DNA from: Tabrizicola sp.
GTDB taxonomy: Bacteria > Pseudomonadota > Alphaproteobacteria > Rhodobacterales > Rhodobacteraceae
Assembly (NCBI RefSeq): GCF_016792905.1
Contig: NZ_JAEULP010000001.1
Span: 1-64,000, forward strand
Direction of reading: 5' to 3'
Length of the DNA: 64,000 nucleotides
Below the pieces are notes generated by a model. That model worked only from the letters and a program-made list of their open reading frames with translations. It was not told the DNA's origin and did not search any database. This document shows positions 1 to 7,835 of this stretch, one piece after another. Made by a program: the position numbers and the translations under genes. Position 1 is the first letter of the stretch. Each line of letters opens with the position of its first letter.

Positions 1-1657
1 GGTCGATCTGGCGGACATGGGTGATGCCGATCCCGCGCAGGGCCTTGGCGATGGGGTTCTTCGTGGCCTTTGACGCGTTGTCGGCACGGGAGGACATGAC
101 GTCCTGCCCCCCGGTCGCGGCGGAGTAGTAGTTGTCGACGATGATCGCCACGCCGTCGGACTTGTTGAAGGCCATGTTGGTGAAGCTGGAGGAGAGGCCG
201 TTGTGCCAGAACCCGCCATCGCCGATGATCGCGATGGGGCGCTTTTCGCCGCCGCCGTCGAAGGCCCCGTTCGCGGCGGGGCCGAGGCCGTAGCCCATGG
301 TGGCGCCGCCGATCTCGAACGGGGGAAGGCTGGCGAAGAGGTGGCAGCCGATGTCGGCGGCGATCTGGTGCTTGCCGAGTTCCTTTTCCACCAGCTTCAT
401 CGCGGCGAAGATCGGGCGCTCCGGGCAGCCGGTGCAGAAGCCGGGGGGACGGATCGGGACGGTTTTCGTCAGGTCCGGGATCGCCGGGCGGTCGACGTTC
501 GGCGCGCGGACTTGGGCGGAAAGCATGTAGGGGGCGGCCTGACGCAGAAAGCCCTCGACGGCGTCCAGCATCACCGCGCCGGTGTATTCCCCGGCCATCG
601 GGAACAGGCCCTTGCCGTGGAGTTTCACCCCGGACCCGGCGCGGTAGAGGAAGCTGCCGAGCTGGGTTTCGATGAATTCCGGCTGGCCTTCCTCGACGAC
701 GAGGATGTTGTCCTTGCCCTGGCAAAAGTCGAGAAACTCGCTGGAAATCAGCGGGTAGGTGACATTCAGGACATAGATCGGCACCTCCGTCGCGCCGTAG
801 ATGTCGGCGAGGCCGAGGCGTTGCAGGGCGCGGATCAACCCGTTGTACATGCCGCCCTGCACCACGATGCCGAAGGGGGCGTCCTTCGGGCCGAAGATCT
901 CGTTCATGCCTTTGTCACGGATGAAGGCTTCGGCGGCGGGCCAGCGGTTCTTTACCTTGTCCTGTTCATGCGCATAGGACATTGGCGGCAGGACGACGCG
1001 GTTGAAGTCGCTGCGGGGGTTCGAGAGGGCGTCCTTCACGGTCAGCTTGGGGCGTTGGTTGTCCCGCGCGGTGAAGCTGCCGGTGACATGGCAGGACCGG
1101 ATGCGGACCATCAGCATGACCGGGGTGTTCGAGGCCTCGCTGAGGTCGAAGCCGTCCGACACCGCCTTGACGATGGAGGGCAGGTTCGGGCGCGGGTCCA
1201 GAAGCCACATCTGCGCCTTCATGGCGAAGGGGTGGGTGCGTTCCTGCATGATCGAGGAGCCTTCGCCGTAATCCTCGCCCACGATGACCAGCGCCCCGCC
1301 GGTCACGCCGGAGGAGGAGAGGTTGGCGAGCGCGTCGGAGGCGACGTTGACGCCGACCGGGCCCTTGAAGGTGACGGCGCCGCGGATCGGGTAGTGGACC
1401 GAGGCGGCCAGCATGGCGGCGGCGGCGGCTTCGTTGGCATTGGCTTCGTAGCGGACACCAAGGTCAGCCAGCAGCTCCTCGGCGTCGGCGAGAACGTCCA
1501 TCAGGTGGCTGATCGGCGCGCCCTGGTAGCCGCCGACATAGCCCACGCCGGATTCGAGGAGCGCCTTGGTGATGGCAAGGATGCCTTCGCCGGTGAAGGT
1601 TTCCCCCGCGCCCAGCTTGAGGTCCTGCACCTGCGCCTTGAAGCTGCGTTCGGCCAT
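1..1657 (-). CDS. iorA: Indolepyruvate:ferredoxin oxidoreductase-like, ThDP-dependent subunit (3' end outside window)
   Basis: About 552 codons are visible, reading from ATG at 1657 toward the left edge with no stop, so the C-terminus is missing. The N-terminus has the 2-oxoacid oxidoreductase fold (GYVGGYQGAPISHLMDVL; EANANEA), and further on there is a cysteine motif FCTGCPERPIF and a ThDP-binding stretch AIIGDGGFWHNGL, as in IorA-type enzymes that oxidatively decarboxylate aryl pyruvates to acyl-CoA with ferredoxin. The C-terminal 4Fe-4S domain of IorA would lie beyond the window. It starts one base after the MarR stop codon and is evidently co-transcribed with the MarR and cyclase genes. 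The family is well supported; the real 2-oxoacid substrate is not known, and context suggests an aromatic compound pathway. Confidence 0.85.
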   Translation of the reverse strand, partial: MAERSFKAQVQDLKLGAGETFTGEGILAITKALLESGVGYVGGYQGAPISHLMDVLADAEELLADLGVRYEANANEAAAAAMLAASVHYPIRGAVTFKGPVGVNVASDALANLSSSGVTGGALVIVGEDYGEGSSIMQERTHPFAMKAQMWLLDPRPNLPSIVKAVSDGFDLSEASNTPVMLMVRIRSCHVTGSFTARDNQRPKLTVKDALSNPRSDFNRVVLPPMSYAHEQDKVKNRWPAAEAFIRDKGMNEIFGPKDAPFGIVVQGGMYNGLIRALQRLGLADIYGATEVPIYVLNVTYPLISSEFLDFCQGKDNILVVEEGQPEFIETQLGSFLYRAGSGVKLHGKGLFPMAGEYTGAVMLDAVEGFLRQAAPYMLSAQVRAPNVDRPAIPDLTKTVPIRPPGFCTGCPERPIFAAMKLVEKELGKHQIAADIGCHLFASLPPFEIGGATMGYGLGPAANGAFDGGGEKRPIAIIGDGGFWHNGLSSSFTNMAFNKSDGVAIIVDNYYSAATGGQDVMSSRADNASKATKNPIAKALRGIGITHVRQID

Positions 1658-1658
1658 G

Positions 1659-2123
1659 TCAGATCTCGTGCTTGCGGATGTTGACCAGCATCTTCTGGAG
1701 CGTGGCGGTGAAGGCCTGCCGCTCGGCGGCCGGAATGCCGCGGAACATCCGCTCCTGCGCGTCATGCATGTGCGGCCAGAGGTCGGCGAAGACGGCACGT
1801 CCGGCGTCGGTGATGACGATCCGGACCGCGCGGCTGTCACTGGCATCGGCCTCGCGGCGGATCAGGGCCTCGGCCTGCAACTGGTCAAGCGCGCGGGACA
1901 GGGTGGATTGCTCGGTGACGGTGTAGACGGCAAGTTCCCCGACGAGGGGTGCCTCGACGACCGACAGCACGGCAAGGGCGCGGGCCTTGGGCGTGGTCAG
2001 GCCAAGCCCGGCCAGTTCCTCGCGAAAGCCCGCGTTGTAGCGGCCCATGATCCGGTTCATCAGGTAGGGGGCGAAATTGGTCAGGCCAATCTCGCCCAAT
2101 CCCCGGGGGGCCGCGCCGTCCAT
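1659..2123 (-). CDS. MarR-family transcriptional regulator
   Basis: A 154-residue protein with the MarR winged-helix layout: dimerising N-terminal helices, recognition region EQSTLSRALDQLQAEALIRR around residues 70-90, and the wing with DSRAVRIVITDAG following. MarR proteins normally repress divergent or own operons and are released by small phenolic or aromatic ligands. It sits in the middle of the leftward operon cyclase-marR-iorA, which diverges from the molybdenum hydroxylase operon. The most likely targets are therefore the two promoters in the 2919-3135 gap. The ligand cannot be read from the sequence. Confidence 0.85.
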   Translation of the reverse strand: MDGAAPRGLGEIGLTNFAPYLMNRIMGRYNAGFREELAGLGLTTPKARALAVLSVVEAPLVGELAVYTVTEQSTLSRALDQLQAEALIRREADASDSRAVRIVITDAGRAVFADLWPHMHDAQERMFRGIPAAERQAFTATLQKMLVNIRKHEI

Positions 2124-2126
2124 GGC

Positions 2127-2918
2127 TCAGGTCCGGGGGACGAGCGCCAGCGCACGAATGGGCGAGCCGGTGCCGTGCTGGATCTTCAAGGGCGCGGCGA
2201 TCAGGATCGCCCCCTTCGGCGGCAGTTTCGACAGGTTGGCCAGCGAGGCGAGGCCGTAGCAGTTGTTCTTGTGCAGCAGGTTGTGCGCCGGGAAGGGCGG
2301 GTTCATGCCGCCCGCCTGACCGGCGTCGGTGCCGATGCACTGGCTGCCCCAGCCGACGATGCCCTTGTCGATCAGGTACTGGATGACCTCGGCGGTCGGG
2401 CCGGGCGTGTGCGGGCCGGTCTCGTTGGCGTTGAGGAACAGGTTTTCGTCATGCGATCGGCTGTCCCAGTCCGACCGCAGGACCACCCATTCGCCCTTGC
2501 CGATGGGGCCATGCTTGGCCTCCCAGGCCTTCACATGGTCGATGGTCAGGAGGAAGTCCGGGTCGGCGCTGCATTCCTTGCTGAAGTCCAGCACGTTGAC
2601 CGGGGCGACAAGGCGCTGGACCGGCAGGGTGTCGGTGTAGCCGTCGGCATAGTCCTTGCCGGTGATCCAGTGGTGCGGCGCGTCGAAATGGGTTCCGGAG
2701 TGTTCGCCCAGCTCCAGCCAGTTCCAGGCCCAGAACGGCCCGTCCTTGTCGTATTCGCTGATCCGGTGGATCTTGATCGGCGGGGTGTCCTTGGCGAAAT
2801 CGGGGGGAAGCTTCAGAAGCGGCGTGTCCGGGCCAAGTACGCCGGTGCAGTCCACCACCTGAATCCCGCCCGAGGCGATCATCGCGCCCAGTTGCGCCAG
2901 AACATTTTCCGCTGCCAT
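2127..2918 (-). CDS. Cyclase-family (kynurenine formamidase-like) metal-dependent hydrolase
   Basis: A 263-residue protein with the cyclase-family metal motif HSGTHFDAPHH near residue 73 (HxGTHxDxPxH), which in bacterial kynurenine formamidase and related amide or lactone hydrolases binds Zn or Mn. Further conserved stretches are GEWVVLRSDWD and GIVGWGSQCIGTDAGQ. It is the first gene of the leftward operon, followed after 3 bp by the MarR gene. Its neighbours (MarR, ferredoxin oxidoreductase, molybdenum hydroxylase) indicate a catabolic step, probably opening a cyclic amide or lactone. Tryptophan catabolism genes are absent, so kynurenine is not supported as the substrate. Confidence 0.8.
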   Translation of the reverse strand: MAAENVLAQLGAMIASGGIQVVDCTGVLGPDTPLLKLPPDFAKDTPPIKIHRISEYDKDGPFWAWNWLELGEHSGTHFDAPHHWITGKDYADGYTDTLPVQRLVAPVNVLDFSKECSADPDFLLTIDHVKAWEAKHGPIGKGEWVVLRSDWDSRSHDENLFLNANETGPHTPGPTAEVIQYLIDKGIVGWGSQCIGTDAGQAGGMNPPFPAHNLLHKNNCYGLASLANLSKLPPKGAILIAAPLKIQHGTGSPIRALALVPRT

Positions 2919-2968
2919 CGCAATCCCTCCCCGGTGGTGACATGCTTCTTTGCGGGAATCGGTACGTC

Positions 2969-2994
2969 AATTTAAATGCAAATGCAAATAAATT
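2969..2994. promoter_or_regulatory. AT-rich candidate MarR operator/divergent promoter
   Basis: In an otherwise GC-rich divergent gap there is a 26-bp AT-rich block with outer AATTT and AAATT ends and an internal direct repeat ATGCAA-ATGCAA. It lies about 50 bp upstream of the cyclase start and 140 bp upstream of the FAD-subunit start. MarR proteins commonly bind AT-rich imperfect palindromes in such gaps. This is an inference from position and composition only. Confidence 0.35.
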
Positions 2995-3135
2995 CGGGGC
3001 TGGCGCCGAAGGGCGCCGGACCGCCCGGGGCGAAGGCCGGACGCAGACTGCCCATTGCGGCTTCGCGCCGGGTGCAGCAAAGTCAGGAACGAGCGGCGAC
3101 GGCAGATCGCCAGCAGACAGGTCAGGGAGGCGCTG

Positions 3136-4002
3136 ATGCGATACCACACCCCGAGGAGTTTTTCCGACGCAGCGACGATAGCCGAGGCTTCCACCGGAAC
3201 CCTGCGGTTCCTGGCCGGGGGCACGGATGTCCTGGTGCAGATGCGCGCGGGCATGGTGCAGCCGGACGACCTGATCGATCTGAAGCACATCCCCGGCGTT
3301 GACCGGATCACCCCGACGCCCGAGGGCGGTTGGCGAATCGGCGTGGCGGTTCCGGGGATCGTGCTGGGCGCGCATGAGGGACTGCTGCGCGACTGGCCCG
3401 GCGTGGTCGAGGGGATGAACCTCGTGGGCTCGACGCAGGTGCAGGGCCGGGCAACACTGGCGGGCAACCTGTGCAACGGCTCACCGGCGGCGGATTCGGT
3501 GCCGGGGATGGTTGCGGCGGGCGCAGTGGTCACGGTGACGGGGCCGAAGGGCGACCGCGACCTTCCGGTGGAACAGGTGCCGACCGGGCCAGGGCGGACC
3601 AGCCTTGCGAAGGGCGAGGTGATCTCGGCCATCACGCTGCCGCCAAGGGGCAAGAACGGCGGCGACGCCTATCTGCGCTTCATTCCCCGGACCGAGATGG
3701 ACATTGCCGTCGTCGGCTGCGCGGTGAACCTGCGGCTGGACGGCGACAGGATCGTCGAGGCGCGGGTGGCACTGGGAGCGGTGGCGCCGACGGTGATCCT
3801 GTCCGAAGCGGCGGCGAAGGCGATCATCGGCACCACGCTGGGCGAGGCTGCTTTGGCGGCACTGGCCAAGGCGGCAGAGGCGGCGGCAAAGCCGATCTCC
3901 GACAAGCGCGGCACGAAGGAGTTCCGGATCGAGGTGGCGGGGGTTCTGGCCCGCCGGGCGGCGCAGATCGCCTATGACCGGGCGAAAGGATTGAAAGCAT
4001 GA
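3136..4002 (+). CDS. Molybdenum hydroxylase, FAD-binding medium subunit
   Basis: A 288-residue CoxM/HcrB-type subunit. The N-terminal FAD-binding domain has LRFLAGGTDVLVQMRAG near residues 23-39 and the second FAD motif TLAGNLCNGSPAADSVPG near residues 111-128; the C-terminal CODH flavoprotein domain follows. The ATG at 3136 was chosen because GGGAGG lies 5-6 bases upstream; a longer frame from 3055 lacks such a site. It relays electrons from the iron-sulfur subunit to an acceptor. The protein is short and has no four-cysteine insertion, so it does not match the extra 4Fe-4S loop of 4-hydroxybenzoyl-CoA reductase HcrB. Its stop overlaps the start of the next gene by 4 bp. Confidence 0.85.
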   Translation: MRYHTPRSFSDAATIAEASTGTLRFLAGGTDVLVQMRAGMVQPDDLIDLKHIPGVDRITPTPEGGWRIGVAVPGIVLGAHEGLLRDWPGVVEGMNLVGSTQVQGRATLAGNLCNGSPAADSVPGMVAAGAVVTVTGPKGDRDLPVEQVPTGPGRTSLAKGEVISAITLPPRGKNGGDAYLRFIPRTEMDIAVVGCAVNLRLDGDRIVEARVALGAVAPTVILSEAAAKAIIGTTLGEAALAALAKAAEAAAKPISDKRGTKEFRIEVAGVLARRAAQIAYDRAKGLKA

Positions 4003-4475
4003 GCAAGATTCACGTCACCACCACCGTCAACGGCGACCCGGTCGAGTTTCTGGCGGACCCGCGCGAGACGCTGCTTGACGCGCTGCGCAACCATCTGGAC
4101 CTGACGGGGACGAAGGAAGGCTGCGGCACGGGCGACTGCGGGGCCTGTTCGGTCACGGTCGACGGGACGCTGGTCTGCTCCTGCCTGATGCTGGCGGCGG
4201 AAGCCAACGGCAAGCGGGTGGAAACCATCGAGGGAATGGCGGGCGAGGAGCTGCACCCGTTGCAGCGCAAGTTCATCGAACATGCGGCCTTGCAGTGCGG
4301 GTTCTGTACTCCTGGTATTCTGGTGGCGGCGAAGGCGCTCTTGGAGCGGAACGCGAATCCAACGGATACGGAAATCCGCTATTGGCTGGCCGGGAACCTG
4401 TGCCGCTGCACGGGCTATGACAAGATCATCCGCGCCGTTCAGGACGCGGCGGCGGAAATGCGGGGGGCTGCGTGA
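3999..4475 (+). CDS. Molybdenum hydroxylase, [2Fe-2S] small subunit
   Basis: A 158-residue CoxS-type protein with both expected clusters: plant-type ferredoxin cysteines in EGCGTGDCGACSV plus a later Cys near residues 40-62, and the second, all-helical cluster formed by CGFCTPG near residue 100 and CRCTGY near residue 136. It passes electrons from the molybdopterin site to FAD. The start codon overlaps the upstream gene by 4 bp (ATGA) and its stop overlaps the downstream ATG, the tight translational coupling typical of these three-subunit enzymes. Length and cysteine spacing are normal for the family. Confidence 0.92.
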   Translation: MSKIHVTTTVNGDPVEFLADPRETLLDALRNHLDLTGTKEGCGTGDCGACSVTVDGTLVCSCLMLAAEANGKRVETIEGMAGEELHPLQRKFIEHAALQCGFCTPGILVAAKALLERNANPTDTEIRYWLAGNLCRCTGYDKIIRAVQDAAAEMRGAA

Positions 4476-6721
4476 TGGCACGGGATGATGTGAAGACCGG
4501 ATACAAGCTGATCGGCACCCGGCCGAACCGCCCCGACGGGCTGGACAAGGTGACGGGCCGGGCGCGCTATGGCGCGGATTTCGCGCTGCCGGGGATGCTG
4601 CACGCCGCCGTGGTGCGCTCGCCCCATGCCCATGCGCGGATCGTGAAGATCGACGCCTCGAAGGCCTTGGCGCTGGACGGGGTCAAGGCGGTGGTCACGC
4701 GGGCCGACCTGCCGACCGGGCTGACGGGCGAGGACCTGAACCTGCAGGACAACACGCTGGCGGGGGAGAAGGCGCTGTATGACGGGCACGCCGTGGCAGC
4801 GGTGGCGGCGACCTCGCAGCTTCTGGCGCAGGACGCGGCGCGGCTGATCGAGGTCACCTATGAGGTCCTGCCGCATGTGACCGATGTCGATGCGGCGATG
4901 GCGCCCGGTGCCCCGGTCATCCGCGAGGGTGTGGCGGACTATTCGGTGCCGGAAGGCATGAACGGCAACGTCGCGCGGCACATGGAGTTCGGGCATGGCG
5001 ACGTCGAGGCGGGTTTTGCCGCTGCCGACATCGTGCGGGAGCAGACTTACAAGACCGAGGCGACCCATCAGGGTTACATCGAACCGCATGCCTGCGTCGC
5101 CCAGATGGGCGAGGACGGGCGCGGCGAGATGTGGGTCTGCACGCAAGGGCACTGGTATATCCGGCGGATGTGCGCTTCTGTGCTGGGGATCGAGGCGGCG
5201 AACCTGCGGGTGACGCCCTCCGAGATTGGCGGCGGCTTTGGCGGCAAGACCACGATCTTCATGGAGCCCTTGCCGCTGGCGCTGTCGAAGAAGGCGGGCG
5301 GGCGTCCGGTGAAGCTGGTGATGAGCCGGTCGGAAGTCTTGCGGGCGACGGGGCCGACGGCCAGTGCCTCGATGGACGTGAAGATCGGCATGAAGAAAGA
5401 CGGCACGATCACGGCCGGACAGGTGTTCTTCCGGATGCAGGGCGGGGCCTTCCCCGGCATGTCGCCCATCGGCGAGGCTCTGCCTTGCGCCTTTGCCTGC
5501 TATGATATCCCGGCGCTGAAGCACGAGGCGGTGGAGGTGATCGCCAACCGCCCCAAAGCGGCGGCCTATCGTGCGCCGGGTTCGCCCATGGCGGCGTTTG
5601 CGGTGGAAAGCCTGGTCGACGAGATGTGCCGCGAGTTGAAGCTGGACCCGATCGCGGTGCGGCTGAAGAACGGGGCCAGGAACGGGTCGAAGTCGAGCTA
5701 CGGCCCGGTCTACAACGTGATTGGTCTGGCCGAGACGCTGGAGGCCGCGAAGGCGCATCCGAACTACGCCATCCCCCTGGGCAAGAACCAGGGCCGGGGT
5801 GTCGCCTCGGGCTTCTGGTTCAACCATGGCGGCGAGACTTCGGTATCGCTGGCGGTGGGCGAGGACGGGACGGCGACGGTGATGATCGGGACGCCGGACA
5901 TCGGCGGGAGCCGCGCCTCCATCGGGCTGATGGTGGCCGAGACGCTGGGCATTCCCTATGAGGATGTCCGGGTGAACGTGGTGGAGACTGGGGCGCTGGG
6001 GGTCAACGAGCCGACCCACGGCAGCCGGGCGACCTTTGCCAGCGGCAAGGCGGCGGTGGAGGCCGCGCGGGCCGCGATCAAGGAGATGTGCAAGCGCGCG
6101 GCGGCGGAATGGGAGATCGACGCCGAGGCCGTCGAATGGAAGGACGGGGCGGCGCATCCCGCTGGCCCGAACGCGGGGAAGTTCCCGCCCATGACCATCG
6201 GCGAGATCGGTTCTAAGATGGGCGGCTCGGGCGGGCCGATCTCGGGCCACCATGAGGTGACAGCCGAAGGTGTCGGCGCCAGCTTCGGCACCCATGTCGT
6301 CGACGTGGAGGTCGACCCGGAAACCGGGCGGACCACGGTGTTGCGCTATCTGGTGGTGCAGGATGCGGGCACGGCGATCCACCCGGCCTATGTCGAGGGC
6401 CAGTATCAGGGCGGGGCGGCGCAGGGCATCGGCTGGGCGCTGAACGAGGAATATGTCTACGGGACGGACGGGCGGTTGCAGAACCCGATTTTCCTGGATT
6501 ATCGCATCCCGGTGGCCAGTGACCTGCCGATGATCGACACGGTGATCGTCGAGGTGCCGAACCCCGGCCACCCCTATGGCGTGCGCGGCGTGGGCGAGAC
6601 GGGGATCACCCCGCCGCTGCCTGCGGTTGCTTCGGCCATCGCGGGGGCGACGGGTGTGCGCATCCGCAGCCTGCCGTGTTCGCCGCCCAAGGTGCTGGCG
6701 GCGATCAAGGCGAAAGGCTGA
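4475..6721 (+). CDS. Molybdenum hydroxylase (xanthine dehydrogenase family), molybdopterin-binding large subunit
   Basis: A 748-residue large subunit carrying the molybdopterin cytosine dinucleotide motifs: GGGFGGK near residue 252, AYRAPGSP near residue 365, and the C-terminal GVRGVGETGITPP in which Glu is the catalytic base of the xanthine oxidase family. The active-site loop AYRAPG is neither AYxCSFR of form I CO dehydrogenase nor AYRGAGR of form II, so a CO substrate is unlikely. ATG at 4475 overlaps the previous stop and the gene's own stop overlaps the MoaD-like start. It hydroxylates a C-H bond next to a heteroatom or reduces an aromatic acyl group; the substrate is not identifiable here. 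Confidence 0.88.
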   Translation: MARDDVKTGYKLIGTRPNRPDGLDKVTGRARYGADFALPGMLHAAVVRSPHAHARIVKIDASKALALDGVKAVVTRADLPTGLTGEDLNLQDNTLAGEKALYDGHAVAAVAATSQLLAQDAARLIEVTYEVLPHVTDVDAAMAPGAPVIREGVADYSVPEGMNGNVARHMEFGHGDVEAGFAAADIVREQTYKTEATHQGYIEPHACVAQMGEDGRGEMWVCTQGHWYIRRMCASVLGIEAANLRVTPSEIGGGFGGKTTIFMEPLPLALSKKAGGRPVKLVMSRSEVLRATGPTASASMDVKIGMKKDGTITAGQVFFRMQGGAFPGMSPIGEALPCAFACYDIPALKHEAVEVIANRPKAAAYRAPGSPMAAFAVESLVDEMCRELKLDPIAVRLKNGARNGSKSSYGPVYNVIGLAETLEAAKAHPNYAIPLGKNQGRGVASGFWFNHGGETSVSLAVGEDGTATVMIGTPDIGGSRASIGLMVAETLGIPYEDVRVNVVETGALGVNEPTHGSRATFASGKAAVEAARAAIKEMCKRAAAEWEIDAEAVEWKDGAAHPAGPNAGKFPPMTIGEIGSKMGGSGGPISGHHEVTAEGVGASFGTHVVDVEVDPETGRTTVLRYLVVQDAGTAIHPAYVEGQYQGGAAQGIGWALNEEYVYGTDGRLQNPIFLDYRIPVASDLPMIDTVIVEVPNPGHPYGVRGVGETGITPPLPAVASAIAGATGVRIRSLPCSPPKVLAAIKAKG

Positions 6722-6966
6722 TGGCGAAGGTCCATCTCTGGGCCAGCCTGCGGCGGTTCGCCGAGGGGCAGGAGGTGGTGGAGGTGGAGGCTGCAACCGT
6801 GGGACAGTTGCTGGATGCGCTTGAGAGGGCGCATCCGGGGCTGGGACCGGCGATCAAGGCCGGGCTGTCGGTGGCGGTGGATGGCGAGGTCATCGCCAAC
6901 AACCGCGCCGCGCCGGTGGCCCCCGGAAGCGAGGTCTTCCTGTTGCAGCGCCTGAAGGGCGGTTAG
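6721..6966 (+). CDS. MoaD/ThiS-family sulfur carrier protein
   Basis: An 81-residue ubiquitin-fold protein ending in LKGG, the C-terminal Gly-Gly that is adenylated and thiocarboxylated in MoaD. Internal residues VAVDGEVIANN and GSEVFLLQRLKGG match the beta-grasp family. It starts on the stop codon of the large subunit (TGATG), so it is the last gene of the hydroxylase operon. A dedicated MoaD next to a molybdenum hydroxylase probably boosts molybdopterin dithiolene formation during induction. No moaE is adjacent, so it would have to work with a MoaE encoded elsewhere. The 3' end overlaps the convergent GntR gene by 4 bp. Confidence 0.8.
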   Translation: MAKVHLWASLRRFAEGQEVVEVEAATVGQLLDALERAHPGLGPAIKAGLSVAVDGEVIANNRAAPVAPGSEVFLLQRLKGG

Positions 6967-7682
6967 GCCGCCGGTCCAAGCGAGACGATGGGCGCGTCCT
7001 TCAGGTAGTTCTGCTTCATGTAATTGATGAAGTTGTCGCGGAACTGCCGGGTATGGGCATGCGCCAGCGCATCCGCGCGGGCCACGTCGCGGTCGCGGAT
7101 CGCGGCCAGCATCTCGTCATGCTCGTCGGTCAGCAGCACCTCGCCATCGCCCTGCTCCAGATAGGCGAAGTGGAGGTGCAGCATGCGGCGGCCCTGGTTC
7201 AGCAGGCGTTCGTAGAAGGCTGACAGGTAAGGGTTCCGCCCGGCATGGGCGATGGCCATGTGGAAGTTCTTGTTCCCTTCCGACATTGCCAGATGCTCGC
7301 CCTTGTTCACGGTCGCGACGAATTCCTTCTGGCGCCGCGCGATGGTCTTGAGGTCGAGCTCGGTGCGCAGCTCCGCCGCAAGCCGGGTGTTCATCCGCTG
7401 GGCGACGTCCAACGCCTCGACGTATTTCGGGAAGCTCTGCAGGTCGATCGGCGCGACGACGGTTGAACGGTTCGAAAGCGTGACGACCAGATCGTCCCCG
7501 GCCAGCCGGATCAGCGCCTCGCGCACCGGCGACCGGGACATGCCGAAGCGTTCGGCCAACGAGGTTTCGTCCAGCACCGCACCGGGTTCGAGGTCGAGGG
7601 ACAGGATTTCGTCGCGCAGCGTCTCGTAGGCGAACTTCACGCCCGAGCCCTTGACCCGTTTCGGTTCGGTCTCGTCGCGCAT
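6963..7682 (-). CDS. GntR-family (FadR/FCD) transcriptional regulator
   Basis: A 239-residue regulator with the GntR winged helix in the first 80 residues (VLDETSLAERFGMSRSPVREALIRLAGDDLV) and a C-terminal all-helical FCD ligand domain with metal-binding histidines (HMAIAHAGRNP; TDEHDEMLAAI; HAHTRQFRDNF). The start at 7682 is preferred over an upstream ATG at 7712, because GAGGGG lies 7 bases before it and no ribosome-binding site precedes the upstream ATG. It is divergent from the hydroxyproline-type genes beginning at 7836 and probably controls them. FCD regulators bind small carboxylic acids, which fits an amino-acid or keto-acid inducer. Confidence 0.85.
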   Translation of the reverse strand: MRDETEPKRVKGSGVKFAYETLRDEILSLDLEPGAVLDETSLAERFGMSRSPVREALIRLAGDDLVVTLSNRSTVVAPIDLQSFPKYVEALDVAQRMNTRLAAELRTELDLKTIARRQKEFVATVNKGEHLAMSEGNKNFHMAIAHAGRNPYLSAFYERLLNQGRRMLHLHFAYLEQGDGEVLLTDEHDEMLAAIRDRDVARADALAHAHTRQFRDNFINYMKQNYLKDAPIVSLGPAA

Positions 7683-7757
7683 TGCGGCCCCCTCGCTGTA
7701 TCCCGGCAGCATAGCGAAGCGAGGCGATCAAGTCGACACGGTACACTCTCGATTTGA

Positions 7758-7778
7758 CATGTCGTCACCATGTCGTCA
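7758..7778. promoter_or_regulatory. Tandem CATGTCGTCA repeat, candidate GntR operator
   Basis: The 10-mer CATGTCGTCA occurs at 7758-7767 and again at 7769-7778, one helical turn apart (11 bp), in the 153-bp divergent gap between the GntR regulator and the deaminase gene. Direct placement suggests a two-site operator. No footprint or family-specific consensus was matched exactly. Confidence 0.4.
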
Positions 7779-7835
7779 TGATGGATACGAAATCGGGCGG
7801 GCCGCGGCGCTGCCTTTCAGGAAAGGAATCGCCTC

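Noticed and set aside
203-1684. A 493-codon plus-strand frame at the left edge
   Set aside because: The reverse strand encodes the IorA-like protein with a Cys motif and ThDP-binding motif; the plus frame is its shadow.
3136-6721. Form I or II CO dehydrogenase, or 4-hydroxybenzoyl-CoA reductase
   Set aside because: The active-site loop AYRAPG matches neither CoxL form, and the FAD subunit lacks the cysteine-rich insertion expected in HcrB.
4439-6796. A 785-codon open frame antisense to the molybdenum hydroxylase
   Set aside because: The sense frame has GGGFGGK and GVGETG motifs and tight coupling to neighbours; the antisense product is arginine/histidine-rich low-complexity sequence.
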